This document shows positions 1-10,702 of a stretch of DNA of 64,000 nt, in pieces. Both the position numbers and the translations under genes were made by a program. The stretch is from contig NC_092635.1 of NCBI RefSeq assembly GCF_039555335.1, forward strand, positions 68,484,058-68,548,057, written 5' to 3'. This DNA is from Amphiura filiformis. Lineage: Eukaryota; Echinodermata; Ophiuroidea; Amphilepidida; Amphiuridae. The notes below the pieces were generated by a model. It was not told where the DNA came from. It saw only the letters and a list, made by a program, of their open reading frames with translations, and ran no database searches. Each line of letters opens with the position of its first letter. Position 1 is the stretch's first letter.

Positions 1-2
1 GG

Positions 3-176
3 TCGCAGCAGTCTCCACAATTGACTCAAGAGGACCTGTTGAGTTCTCCGTCACCAGGGGTTATCCCTCTGGTCGAGGCATCACAAATAAGCCTACATGA
101 GGAGGATGAAGTTGGGATTTCGTTTATAGATTTGAGATCTCATCGGAATTCTACCACGGAGGATACTCATCTGTAG
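3..176 (+). CDS. C-terminal exon of an unidentified gene (partial)
   Basis: An open frame of 57 codons runs from the window edge to a TAG at 174-176. The predicted peptide is polar and rich in Ser, Gln, Glu and Asp, with stretches such as SQQSPQLTQEDLLSSPSPG and LHEEDEVGISFIDLRSH, and it ends TTEDTHL. This composition resembles a disordered C-terminal tail. The other two plus frames close early (TGA at 22-24 and 110-112), so the open frame is not simply due to base composition. No splice acceptor can be judged because the exon begins upstream of the window. The family is not recognised. It could be a chance open frame, but its position at the edge and its codon make-up favour the last exon of a real gene. 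Confidence 0.4.
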   Translation, partial: SQQSPQLTQEDLLSSPSPGVIPLVEASQISLHEEDEVGISFIDLRSHRNSTTEDTHL

Positions 177-202
177 CATTATTTGAGCTTGTGAATTGGA
201 GT

Positions 203-425
203 GCCTAAAACACTGGGGTTTTTGAATGCCCAGCTTCAGAGCCAAATTTTATATATTTTATATTGACGCTACACTACAGGATCCAGTATAACGCGGCTCT
301 TGACATGAACAACAATTTTGTATGTCGGCCTCAAGTACTGAAAACACAATATGTCGGCATTTGCATGCCCAAATTCGGAGCCAAACTTTATATTTTTGAA
401 ATTGGCGCTAGAGAATCCAGTAACG
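203..425. repeat. Imperfect tandem duplication, about 90-bp arms
   Basis: The stretch 203-296 (AAAACACTGGGG, then AGAGCCAAATTTTATAT, then GATCCAGTATAACG) recurs in diverged form at 337-425 (AAAACACAATATG, then GGAGCCAAACTTTATAT, then AATCCAGTAACGG). A third start of the motif, GACTGAAAACACT, is seen near 500. It directly follows the stop of the first coding frame, so it may be 3' UTR. Short open frames here are not convincing genes. Confidence 0.5.
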
Positions 426-927
426 GTTTCAAAAATGGGTTGTCCGAAGCATCCAGGGACGTCACAACGTCCGTGGGCAAAAATATTTTGTTATGCTGGG
501 ACTGAAAACACTCTGCCAGCCTGCTCCTTCGTCAAGTCTACAAAGTCAAAATGTTATCAGTCAATTTGTGGAATGGATGTTATTAGCTCACAGGGGTGTG
601 TGTAAAGGAAGGGGGGGGGGTGGGGTTATGTGGTTCTGCATGTGTGGTTGTTGTTCCTAAGGTGTAAGACATATAATTCACTTCACTTGTTTTTATTTTC
701 ATCAATAACACAAAAGAATTGCCTTAGGCGCTAGGCATAAGGAAAGCACATTTAAGCAATGAATATGAACATACATATCATGTTATGTGAGCAATAACAT
801 TCCAAACTGAAAATGATTTTCAACAACAGTTTTTCTAAAGTTACTTGCAGAATACTGTGAATAATATTATTATTATGAATTGGTTTCTCTCAGGTCTTAG
901 TTTCATTCTGCAAAGATGAATTTTATT
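426..927. other. Noncoding, nothing recognised
   Basis: There is a homopolymeric G tract near 608-620 and AT-rich sequence beyond it. No gene, RNA or clear repeat boundary is visible. Confidence 0.5.
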
Positions 928-1101
928 GGACTATTCCAGTTGAAATCCATGCAGCCCCTATGGAAGACATGACCTTAATCTTGCGAATTTCAAATAGGGT
1001 TACCTGAATGGTATATCATTTCAAATCTACACCCCCTGTGGGAGATTAAAGTCATGTCTGTCTTCCATTGGGGGTGTATGGATTTCAACAGGGGATAGCC
1101 C
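928..1101. repeat. Foldback (MITE-like) element
   Basis: The left arm (GGACTATTCCAGTTGAAATC, CATGCAGCCCCTATGGAAGA, CATGACCTTAATC) is the imperfect reverse complement of the right arm ending TGGATTTCAACAGGGGATAG at about 1100. The arms are about 55 bp around a core of about 60 bp. No coding capacity is present, so this is a non-autonomous inverted-repeat element. Confidence 0.75.
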
Positions 1102-1669
1102 ATTCTAATATAATATGGATGTAAATATAATAGAGTTCTAAAACCAAGCCCACAACTATAAAGGTTTAGCAAGTAACAAGTTGTGTGGCACATTAGAACT
1201 TGTATCTTTTCAATATTTATTAAGAACGCCACTGGTGAAATTTCATTTTCAAAGAGACTGACGATGGCCGCATTTGCCGGAACACCAATTAACCCTAACC
1301 CGTTCTGGCAAATACGGTCACCTCTCTACTGCTAAGCCACGTTCGTTTTGTGGTGCACAGATAAATTGACTGGGAGAAATTCCTCCATTTTGTTTTTACA
1401 AAAATGTTGCTAAAAATATGTTTTCATAGCATTTGTTGATAGAATTGGGTAAGTAACACTTTAAATTAGCGAACATGTTATTATGAGTTTAACAATGTAA
1501 GCTTGCTTTGAAAATTCCGAGCATCTAATCTTTTCTGAAGCTTATTTTGACTGAGTTTGAGTTGGAGGGGGAGGTTGATTTTTGAGACTAACTTGTTTTA
1601 CCTATAGTACCAGTAGCCGTAGCTTGAAAAAGACCCAAAAAGGCAATTGTGAAATTGCGATACAAGCAA
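1102..1669. other. Noncoding spacer with a small inverted repeat
   Basis: GCCGCATTTGCCGGAAC (about 1266) pairs with GTTCTGGCAAATACGGTC (about 1303), a short imperfect hairpin. Nothing else is recognised. Confidence 0.45.
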
Positions 1670-1924
1670 CATTACGTGGACAATATCTTAAAAAATCGAA
1701 GCAAAAGACCTGTGAAAAACAAAATCACAGGTCATATATTCGTCCTCCTAATCTTTGTCTTGTTTTAACCAGTCAATGGCATCAAGCTCTATTGTGCTGT
1801 TGACTGGTTAACACAGTGCTTAAAAACAGGTGAAAGATTAGTATGCCGAATATTATGACCTGTGATTTGGGTTTTATACAGAGGTCTTTCTGCTTCGAAA
1901 TGTTTAGCCACTCTCCACGTAATG
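1670..1924. repeat. Foldback (MITE-like) element
   Basis: The arms are nested and imperfect: CATTACGTGGA (1670-1680) pairs with TCCACGTAATG (1914-1924), TCGAAGC (1696) with GCTTCGA (1892-1898), ACCTGTGA with TCACAGGT versions, and the centre TTAACCAGTCAA with TTGACTGGTTAA. The whole 255 bp can fold on itself. The 73-codon open frame across the left arm is a by-product. Confidence 0.75.
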
Positions 1925-2256
1925 AAAATTGGGATCATAAAACAATACAATACTTTAAGAAAATTGACATTATATAAAAGCTGGTAACTTTGAACCAGTT
2001 ATGTTAACTAACTAACTTATGGGACTTATATAAACCGCTATTGCATAAGATCATCAAGCTTTTGAAAATGGTAATTATTTTGTCATTTTTGCAGGATGCG
2101 GTCACTTATTTTGCTATAACTTTTTATGTATATCAAGCATTTTTGTATAAAAAATAGCCCATTGTTGTAAATTATGTAGGTTCAGGTGATAAGAAGAACG
2201 AAACCGATGTTTTACTTTTCGTAGATAGGGCCTACAGCTATTAGTATTATAGCAAT
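1925..2256. other. Noncoding spacer
   Basis: AT-rich sequence up to the target site of the LINE fragment. Nothing recognised. Confidence 0.4.
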
Positions 2257-2901
2257 GTTTGATCGGTGGATTTGTGGATGTAAGAACTGCAGATGGAACC
2301 AGTTTGGAAGTTGTGAAAGACTTCAAATATCTTGGAGCTTGGATCAAAAGCAGCGAGCAGGACATCAAAACAAGGAAAGCACTGGCATGGAGGGCATGTA
2401 ATAAGCTCACTAAAATCTGGAAATCCCATCTTCCAAGGCAGATTAAAGTCAAGCTATTCCAAGCAACAGTATAAGCATCCTGCTCTATGGTTCAGAAACA
2501 TGAACAGTGACAACCAAGATCCGCAAGTTGTTGGACGGTTGTTACACCAGGCTACTTAGATCAGCTCTTGATATAAGCTGGAGGACACATACCACAAATA
2601 AAGAACTGTATGGAGAACTCCCAAAGGTAACTGATAAAATCAGGAAAAGGAGACTACAATTTGCTGGTCACTGTTTAAGAAGTACAGGGCAGGTGGTGTC
2701 AGACCTAGTGTTGTGGAAACCCAGTCACGGCAAAAGAAGTGTGGGGCGACCGAGCAAGACCTATGTAGATCTTCTGTGTGAGGACACTGGACAGGAACCA
2801 AACGAAATCCGGAGCTGCATGCAGGACAGACACATCTGGAGAGCCATCGTAGGAGTCCGACAGAAGTCGTCCGAGTGAGTGAGTGAGTGAGTTTGATCGG
2901 T
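2257..2901 (+). mobile_element. 5'-truncated RTE-like LINE with 11-bp target-site duplication
   Basis: An 11-bp direct repeat GTTTGATCGGT occurs at 2257-2267 and 2891-2901 and brackets a 623-bp insert. The insert begins inside the reverse-transcriptase ORF and ends with a (GTGA)n/(GAGT)n tail that overlaps the stop codon, so there is almost no 3' UTR. A minimal 3' UTR followed by a short tandem repeat is typical of the RTE group of non-LTR retrotransposons. 5' truncation with a flanking duplication is the signature of target-primed reverse transcription. The clade assignment is an inference from this architecture and the protein motifs. Confidence 0.85.
2268..2878 (+). pseudogene. C-terminal part of LINE reverse transcriptase ORF
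   Basis: The frame opening at 2268 encodes the end of the RT thumb region, including FKYLGAWI and the RTRKALAWRACNKL-type stretch. It then shows a frameshift near 2470 and an in-frame TGA near 2498-2500. From about 2507 the C-terminal tail is open to 2878 and includes TRLLRSALDISWRTHTTN, the RRLQFAGHCLR segment and a GRPSKTYVDLL segment. These motifs are common at the C terminus of LINE-encoded endonuclease/reverse transcriptases in animal genomes. The catalytic YADD box and the endonuclease lie upstream of the truncation point and are absent. The copy cannot encode an active enzyme. Confidence 0.85.
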
Positions 2902-3026
2902 CTATTGAATAGAAAATAGTGGGTAGTTGCAAATATTGAAACATAGTTATTTGTTGTAGCTTATGATGTTTGATCCGGCTCCCTTGTTTGATAGAGGGCT
3001 TCGAACAGATTGAAAACTAAATAAAA

Positions 3027-3152
3027 TGTCTCATCTAAGATAGACCATCACGATATGTTAATTAGGGTCAGGGGTTACTAATCCTAACCCCAGTAACCGT
3101 AACCCCTGACCCTAATTAACATATCGTGATGGTCTGTCTTAAACAGGACATC
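3027..3152. repeat. Near-perfect long hairpin
   Basis: The arm 3036-3078 (TAAGATAGACCATCACGATA, then TGTTAATTAGGGTCAGGGG) is the reverse complement of 3099-3141 with about one mismatch, around a 14-20 bp loop. Weaker pairing (ATGTC with GACAT) extends it to 3027-3152. It is a foldback element or a strong cruciform former with no coding content. Confidence 0.85.
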
Positions 3153-3726
3153 TACCCAAAACTATAATTTGAATAATTAAATAGTATAAAAAGTATCGTT
3201 TGACGTTTGGAATGTCAACTAACGAAATTGAATGGGGATTAAGATATATAATACATCTTTATAAACCATCACTTAGTAAGGCCAGTGAAATTGTTAATAT
3301 GTAATATTATTTGTATTATTGTGAATGTAATTAAACTTCATGACAAAACATCAGACAGAGACATGACATTTGTATACGTATTATTTATTTATGTGTGAAA
3401 GAGACCTATTCTATTGCGATGCGTTGTATTGCATGTTATCAATGGTGGTTCCTTAATCAAACTTGTTTCTGAATAATGTAAGCCTCTAATAAAACTAATC
3501 ATAACTTTGTCGCTAATTTGGCATAATGGGTTATTAACTTATTAGCCCTATGAAAAACGCAGTTTTGAGTACATTAGTAAATTTCCCGACTTTGAAGACT
3601 CGCTGAAGAGTACTCAAACAAAATATGAATCCAATTGTTAGAGAACAAAATTATGATAAACGTGTGTCCTGAACATGCTACAATGCTGATGTCGCTATTG
3701 GATGAAGTCACTGCAGAATAACAACA
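3153..3726. other. Noncoding, AT-rich
   Basis: No gene or repeat is recognised. Confidence 0.4.
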
Positions 3727-5330
3727 TCATCGTTAGACAGTTACTTTTTCAAAACATACCAACATCGACAGCAGATAGCTATATTATACTACGGTAATAA
3801 GAATATCAGCAGTAGATAGTTACTTCATCAATACCAGTATCAGCAGTAGATAACTACTTCATCAATATCAATATCAGCAGTAGACAACTACTTCATCAAT
3901 ACCAATATCAGCAGTAGATAGCTACTTCACCAATATCAATATCAGCAGCAGATAACTACTTCATCAATACCAATATCAGCTACTTCATCAGTACCAATAT
4001 CAGCAGTAGATAGCTACTTCATCAATACCAATATCAGCAGTAGATAGTTACTTCATCAATACCAATATCAGCGGTAGATAGCTTCTTCATCAATATCAAT
4101 ATCAGCAGTAGATAGTTACTTCATCAGCACCAATATCAGTAGTAGATGGCTACTTCATCAATGCCAATATCAGCAGTAGATAGCTGATGGAAATTTCATC
4201 AAAAATAACAAGTAACATCATTAAAAAAAACGTGAATTTCCTTCGTTTTCCTTACCCCGCAATCGCACATGAAGTAGCTATCTACTGCTGATATTGGTAT
4301 TGATGAAATTACTTCTGATATTGGTATTGATGAAGTAGCTATCTACTACTGGTATTGATAAAGTACCTATCTACTGCTGATATTGGCATTGAAGAAATAG
4401 CTATCTCCTGCTAATATTGGTATTGATGAACTAGCTAACCAGCAGCAGATAGTTACTTCATCAATACCAATATCATCAGTAGATAACTACTTCATCAATA
4501 CCAATATCAGCAATAGATAGCTACTTCATCAATACCAATATCAGCAGTGGATAGCTTCATCAATATCAATATCAGCAGTAGATAGCTATATACTTCATCA
4601 ATACCAATATCAGCAGTAAATAACTACTTGATTAATACCAATATCAGCAATAGATAGTTACTTCATCAATACCAATATATCAGAAGTAGATAGCCACTTC
4701 ATTCATACCAATATCAGCAGCAGATTGCTACTTCATCAATACCAATATCAGCAGCAGATGGCTACTTCATCAATACCAATATCAGCAGCAGATGGCTACT
4801 TCATCAATATCAATATCAGCAGTAGATAGCTACTTCATATTGATAGCTACTTCACCAGCAGCAGATGGCTACTTCATCAATAGCAATATCAGCAGTAGAT
4901 AGCTACTTCATATTGATAGCTACTTCATCAGCAGCAGATGGCTACTTCATCAATAGCAATATCAGCAGCAGATATGTTGGAAGAAGAACCCATCTAACAG
5001 CTGATATGAGTATTGATGAAATAGTCATCTGCTGCTAACATTGGTATAACGAAGATACCTACTATTGATATTGATGAGATTGTTATCTGCTGATAATGCT
5101 GTTGATGACGCAAACATTGGTGTTCTTGAAGATGTTATCTACTGCTGTTGAAGTATAAGTCATCTGACTGCTGATATTGGTACTGATGAAGAACTCATTG
5201 ACTGCTGATATTGGCATTGATGAAATAGTCATCTACTGCTGGTATTGATGTTGATGAAGAAGTCATCTTTTGAAATTGTTATCTTATGCTGATACTGGTG
5301 TTGATGAAGTAGGAATCTGGACTCATGACA
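3727..5330. repeat. 34-bp minisatellite array, switching orientation
   Basis: The unit is about 34 bp and runs ATCAGCAGTAGATAGC then TACTTCATCAATACCAAT. It is repeated with point variation on the plus strand (about 3770-4185), then on the minus strand (about 4270-4440), again plus (about 4440-4980), and minus in degraded form (about 4990-5330). Because 34 is not a multiple of 3 the array is not a protein repeat. The same unit recurs at 5925-5996, 7355-7385, 38655-38950 and between the duplicons beyond 48 kb. It is a dispersed, locally amplified family of unknown origin. Confidence 0.9.
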
Positions 5331-5924
5331 GTGATTTTAACATACTGCAGTTACTGTCCGTTTAATACACAATACACAGAGCTCTCACAGTTGACGCGTG
5401 ACCTCTACAAGTAGTGTATGTTAGAGCCTAGTTAACGTCACTGTGTGAAAAATAACAGGCCAATATTTAAAGTATTCTCTGAAATTCTAGAAAATATAGT
5501 TTTGTAACATGTTCTAAATTTTTAGCTAATTTAGGTGTTTGGAAATATTCGCACTTTTGTCTTTTAGGAAGGATATGTAAACGACAGATAACACCAAAAA
5601 AATATGAAGAAATTATTTCCAAACCGTGTTAAGTCTGCAAACCATTATGCTTCTCATTTTCAAGAACGCTGGTTAACAATAAGCACACTATTGTCTCGTT
5701 TCGTAAACAAAAGCCCACACAGTATTATTAGCTTGCGTTCGCTTTATAATCGTTCACCCAACTGAAACTATAATACAGCTCATTGCTCATTGCACAGGTA
5801 AAACAGAAACATGTGTAGTGTGGATTTAACCAGAGAAGATCTGATTTAATCAGTTGAACTGTTTTCAATGAGTGTTATCTTGGTTTAATAGCTTTTAATG
5901 GGGTTTAAGTCCTGCAAAGGTCAG
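5331..5924. other. Noncoding spacer
   Basis: AT-rich sequence between the minisatellite array and its remnant at 5925-5996. No coding frame is supported. Confidence 0.4.
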
Positions 5925-6020
5925 CAGTAGATGGCAGATGCCTTCTCCTTCAATATCAGCTGAGCTGGATAGCAGTACCAATATCAGCTGTAGATGAATA
6001 CTTGTTGTGGGAAGCTTTAA

Positions 6021-6830
6021 GGGATCTGGAATGAGCGTTTTGAGCGTTTCGACAGTATTTTTTTTGTGGGACAAGAGAGCACATCAGACATATCGAATTG
6101 CATTCTGAATACGAAGAATGTCTTTCTGATATCAAATAATTTTCATTTTTTGAAATTCACGATATAATACAAATTTTCTGACAAATTATGAAAATTTGAT
6201 ATTTTTCACATTTTTGATATACAGACTTGACATTTAATATGGAATACTTTTTCGCAAAATTCCAAGACTGGTCTGCATGGTAGAGGTCTGCATAAACGGC
6301 ACGGGCTAAATATTAATTGGGGTGTATCGGGAGATGGTGTAAAATAATTGTATGGCAGAAAATGTGCTTTAAATTAGTTTACATTATGGCGCTCATAATG
6401 TAGTGAATTAGCCAAAAATGGCGGATTTAAGGAGACCGGAATTTGATTTTTGTGGGGGTAAAATTTCTGAATTTGACCAACATTATTCTGATATTATCAA
6501 ATTCATTGGGGTTTGAGGCGATTTTACTGAACCTGTATACCAATAAGTGTTCGTCTGAACTGAAATGCACCTCACAGTGATCTACCAGTTTTGAAAGTGG
6601 GAGGAGCTTTAAAAAATATGGCTCTTAAAAGTGATACGCACTCAGAAAGTTTGAATGGTCCCCTGGGACCAAAAGTTATAAACTTACTGTACACAAAGAA
6701 ACAGTGTGAGTTCATTGGACAACCAGGAATCCGAGCAGTTGTTTTTGTACCATAAGTTTATAACATTTGACCCCAGGGGGCCATTCAAACTTTCTGAGTA
6801 CGTGCAGCTTCTAAGGGCGAGTTTCCCGAC
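6021..6830 (+). mobile_element. TTAA-bounded element, left part
   Basis: The element starts right after TTAA (6017-6020) with GGGATCTGGAATGAGCG. This matches the left end of the complete short member at 61211 (GGGATCTAAAATGAGCG). The segment 6225-6640 is the diverged inverse of 28830-29215, which belongs to a third, minus-strand copy ending in TTAA at 29677. The right terminus of this copy is not visible. No transposase frame is seen, so it is a non-autonomous or decayed copy. Confidence 0.65.
6638..6800. repeat. Foldback element nested in the TTAA element
   Basis: CACTCAGAAAGTTTGAATGG and CCCCTGGGACCAAAAGTTAT on the left pair with ATAACATTTGACCCCAGGGG and CCATTCAAACTTTCTGAGT on the right. 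It interrupts the sequence shared with the copy at 28.8 kb, so it inserted later. Confidence 0.7.
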
Positions 6831-7300
6831 AGGAGTCTTATTAAGCCGTAGTCTTAAGGTGGCCTTGAGGCTACTAAGCCTAGCCCGCTCTCGAAGCCCG
6901 AGTCTTAACTCTAGTCGGATTTCTTCAACGCAAATTCAACCTAGTCTTAGTGGCCTTGTAGGCTTAACGCTTGACAACCTCGTCCCTTTCAACCAGCGAC
7001 TTTTGTATAGGCTGTTGGAGGTAGATGTACATAAGCTGTGGTCCTCACGGTTTACCGTACTAACAAGGTTGCCGTCTCATTATCGCAATGTTCCCGGCGC
7101 AAAGACTAGCCTGGACCCGCGGTCTTGTGCTTGGGCTTATACCGTACACAACTTGATGCAAGAATATTTTGTCTGTTTTTGTGTCTTTTATGTATTATTT
7201 TATTTCCACTTGACTTTTATGAGTCCAACTTGTATGAATGATACGTATATGCTTTATACTCGTGATTCTTTCTTTGGATCCCAAAAAGGGTAAAACTGTA
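6831..7300. repeat. AAGCC-rich dispersed repeat (GGGCGARTTTC family)
   Basis: The start GGGCGAGTTTCCCGACAGG and the many AAGCCTAG/GTCTTA words match, in inverse orientation, the stretch 28540-28810. A 195-codon frame covers it, but the sequence is repeat-derived and has no conserved domain, so it is not called as a gene. Confidence 0.5.
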
Positions 7301-7635
7301 AGCCTAATGGAAAGGAATCTGTGATTCCCCTAAAAAGGAAAGCAACCAACGTGCTATCTACTGCTGATATCAGTAGTCTTCTCAGATCTCACATGAAGTT
7401 ATCTGTTGGTACAATATTTATAATTATTTAAGTAGAAGATATAGCAATATTATATGCATCTTATCCGTAAATTCAGTTTTAATACTGCATGCATTATTGT
7501 TTCGTGTCAAATATTTACTATATCTTTACCAATTTTGTCCTTCTATTGTATTAAATTGATGTCCAACCTGGTATAATATAGGCACTCCAAAATAATATTG
7601 TAATAGGCCTACTTATGAAAAGTACGAGTATCAAG
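7301..7635. other. Noncoding; carries one remnant of the 34-bp repeat
   Basis: GCTATCTACTGCTGATATC at about 7352 is a single inverted unit of the 34-bp family. The rest is AT-rich with nothing recognised. Confidence 0.45.
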
Positions 7636-8207
7636 CTATTATTATGACGTTAAACGCCAAAAGAGGAAACCGAGATCTAACACAAAATAACTAGCTGAAA
7701 CCAATAATTTAATTTCTTTGCAATATATTTAATTCTTATTTCAAGTTACTACAAATCAAATTGATTCTGAATAAAATGTACTCACTAAATAAAGACGTGA
7801 TGTCGACCAGCCAGCTCGCAATCAACTGACTCAACAAGGGCGGGGCAGTCTTTGCCAAGCTGGCTTAGTCGTCAATGCGCCGACTCATAAATAGTTAAAA
7901 AGGTTAGGTTAAGGGGTTGTTTGGAATGACAGGTGAGTCAGGGGTCAAAAACAAAATTTTTACCTTTTTGACCTCAGCACATGTGTATGTATGATCTGCC
8001 ATACAAAAATTAAAAAACAATACCTCAAAGTATCATTTTTAATGTTTTTGTCATAATCACGCTTTTCTACAAATTTCATCTGTTTGTACCGGGGGCGTGT
8101 CTGTTGCCAGGTAGGCCTACATGACAGCATAGACACACGTTACAACCTTGAATAATAATACAGAATTGTGACGTTATATTCTTCTTAACCTATCTTAGAA
8201 CTGCCTA

Positions 8208-8487
8208 TTATTTCAATTGTTATACTGTTCTGGTTGGTTTATTGCATATACTGTATAGAAATTATGCAATATGACGTCGAGCATGACAGAGTCATCTTCA
8301 TTCAAATAAAATTCAGGTACCCGTAAGGTACCACGGAGCAATTCGCACGATAATACAATAAAACAGATGAAAGGTATGAATGGTTGTGGAATCGAATTGC
8401 AGACCTGTCCCTCTGTCACCTTAGAACTGCATCTCGTAGGCAATGGTAGGTAATAAACCAACCGGAACGGTATAACAATTGAAATAA
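8208..8487. repeat. Foldback element
   Basis: TTATTTCAATTGTTATACTG (8208) and TTCTGGTTGGTTTATT pair with AATAAACCAACCGGAACGG and TATAACAATTGAAATAA (ending 8487). The 36-bp arms carry two mismatches. Open frames across it on both strands are side effects of the palindrome. Confidence 0.8.
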
Positions 8488-8624
8488 CAGCATGTCTTGG
8501 TCTCAATTCAAGATGTGCAATTTGGACACACCTACTCGTTGGCTGGTTTATACTTCAACAGTTCCTCAAAGCTATATCAGAAAAGCCACTATCTCATTGT
8601 TCATTGGCCCGCAGTATGCGCTCG

Positions 8625-8886
8625 CCCCGGGGCACTCAACTTTAGAATTGATGGGTATATGTGCCTACAAGCGTCGCGAAGTAGGCGCATATCAGTACAA
8701 AACGTTGGGGTTTTTTTATAAAAAAAGAAGGGTCATTATGTACAATCAAAATGAAAAAGGGGTCATTGGGTATAATATTTTGAAAACTGAAGGTGCCTGG
8801 TCATCGGGTATAGTCGGCTTCAAAAGAGGGCATATATTGACAGGCACATACCGTCACCTCTAAAGTTGATGCCCCCCCCCCCCGGG
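8625..8886. repeat. Inverted-repeat element with C/G-run termini
   Basis: The left end CCCCGGGGCACTCAACTTTA mirrors the right end TAAAGTTGATG followed by a C run and GGG. It is the same design as the element at 21431-21911. The 123-codon frame over it is not supported as a gene. Confidence 0.65.
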
Positions 8887-9916
8887 TGCTCGCATTATAT
8901 TTTGTTCATGGCTCGGCTTTTAAAACTCCCACACGTCACAATAAGGCTATTGAAAAGTGTATAGAATGGCTAATGATAGACCTGTCCCTGCGATTAGTCG
9001 CGGACCCGAGCGACAATATAGTAAACACATCGAGTTTATAACACAAGTGACAGAAGTCGTGAATTATGGAGGGTTTCATTGAACTTCTACCAGCAAAATA
9101 TGGAATAATACTAACACAAGACACCAATCGAGATGATGATACCAGCCATAATGGAAGGCTTGTATTTGACCTTCTTATGAATCCAATTTCGTGGCGAGAA
9201 GTTAAAAAGGTAATGTATATTTCAAGAAATTTTGGTTCAAAAATTCCGTATCAGCTCGTATCATCAATTCCGTAAATATGGCGTATATAGGCACAACTTG
9301 ACAATAAACTGAACTATTTAAACGTAAAGGACGCACTGGATACACATAAATTTGTGTTTCCTTGCTGGCGGAATAGTTGCAAAACTCTTTTTGTCAAAAA
9401 GTTGGACAATTTATGAATTATGATTGGCAAAATAGCGAAAGGAAATAGACTTTTCCAACCATGTAAAACTACACTGGGTTGTTGACATGGTCGACATACA
9501 TTAAGGCATATGCATGTTCCTAAAGTAGGAGGTAAGTACTATAATTAATTGTTTAAAGTGCTCAACATACCAGCAGAAGGTCATAGGGTCATCAGAGTAC
9601 AGGGACTTTGTGAAATACTGGGTACAAAAAAAAAGTGCGTGAGCCGATATGCAACATCAAATATAAAAGCCGATTTACATAATTTCCCATGATCTTACAG
9701 AAGTGATCGTGCTCAAATATAAAACTATAGAGTTTGGTCCTTGATATGCACCATCAATTGTGTACTTGTGATCAATATTGCTAGGCAAACAATCACAGCA
9801 AACATGCCAAAATCCTCCCATTTCTCCTCCATTTACACACATATAAACCCATCCCTTAACGAGGTAATGGTGTCTCCATCCGATTATAATGAAATCGGGA
9901 ACGGGGCTCCATAACA

Positions 9917-9934
9917 TCCGCCTCCCCTTTTTTT
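9917..9934 (-). other. Polypurine tract of the Gypsy element
   Basis: Read on the minus strand this is an A7 run followed by GGGGAGGCGGA, directly abutting the first base of the 3' LTR. That is the expected place and composition of the plus-strand primer of an LTR retrotransposon. Confidence 0.8.
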
Positions 9935-10702
9935 GAATCGTCTCATACGATTTGATTTTTTTAAATTAATCAACACATTATTTTACACTACACTTACTTT
10001 TTAATTGACATCATTTATGAAACTTACTTAATTTAATAATTCCTATTGAGTTTGAATTGCCAAGACCTTATATTCCTACCAGCGGTACTCTTGCTTCCGG
10101 AGTACGGGCCTCTAGTAATTTTGATAACAAAATGCGCGCAACCAGAGTCGCCGTTCTCCTTCCACAGAGTCATTTAACTAAGAAGCATATGCATCCCGCG
10201 CGGATATGCATACTCCGCTAATCGAACAAGTAGCTGTCGTCAAGTCCAGTAAGATGAAAGAACTAGAAGATCCTAAGTTCATGGGGAGGGTACCTCTGAA
10301 TTCCATTCTGTATAAAACTCAATAAAGAACAAAACAAACAATTGATTAGCAAGCTTGCAATAACATGATTTACAATACATAATACAATATAACATACATT
10401 TCAGAAACATACATTTTCTTGAGTCAAATATTTTCTTGATCTCATAATTTGTTTCTCCATTACTTTTATCTTCATAATGTCAACTTATTCTGAAATACTG
10501 ACATAATTCAATCAACTTATCTGCGTATTTTGCCAATTTTATACTGAAAGTTGACATCACAAATTATTCTTAAATGTTCACACAAAATGCCTGAATAACA
10601 TGTCCGATTCCGGTACCTCTTGCAGGCAATCATTTCATTTCATTAAATTCTCACGACATTACCAATAAATATATACACACAATAAACATATTTTGGCATT
10701 TT
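9935..10702. other. Gypsy internal region between integrase stop and polypurine tract
   Basis: AT-rich noncoding sequence belonging to the element. No env-like frame is visible. Confidence 0.6.

Larger units (their letters stand above)
7913..9855. mobile_element. TTAA-flanked element inserted in the 3' LTR
   Basis: TTAA is present at 7909-7912 and 9856-9859 and only once in the undisturbed LTR copy (27784-27787), so the 1943-bp insert and its four-base duplication are exact. The insert begins GGGGTTGTTTGGAATGAC and its other end, inverted, begins GGGATGGGTTTATATG. Both thus start with GGG next to TTAA. TTAA duplication is the piggyBac signature, but classical piggyBac termini begin CCC, so the family is left open. 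No transposase frame is visible. Two smaller inverted-repeat elements are nested inside. Confidence 0.85.
7640..9916 (-). repeat. 3' LTR of the Gypsy element, split by a TTAA element
   Basis: The LTR segments are 7640-7912 and 9860-9916, 330 bp in sum. On the minus strand the LTR begins TGTTATGGAGCCCCG and ends GTCATAATA, an imperfect TG...TA pair of termini. It matches the segments of the other LTR base for base apart from one difference that I could find. Confidence 0.9.

Noticed and set aside
3727..5330. CRISPR-like regular array
   Set aside because: The units are contiguous with no unique spacers, they switch strand, and the genome is animal; this is a minisatellite.
6706..7293. A 195-codon plus-strand frame
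   Set aside because: It spans a foldback element and an AAGCC-rich dispersed repeat whose inverse copy at 28.5 kb is not open, and no domain is recognisable.
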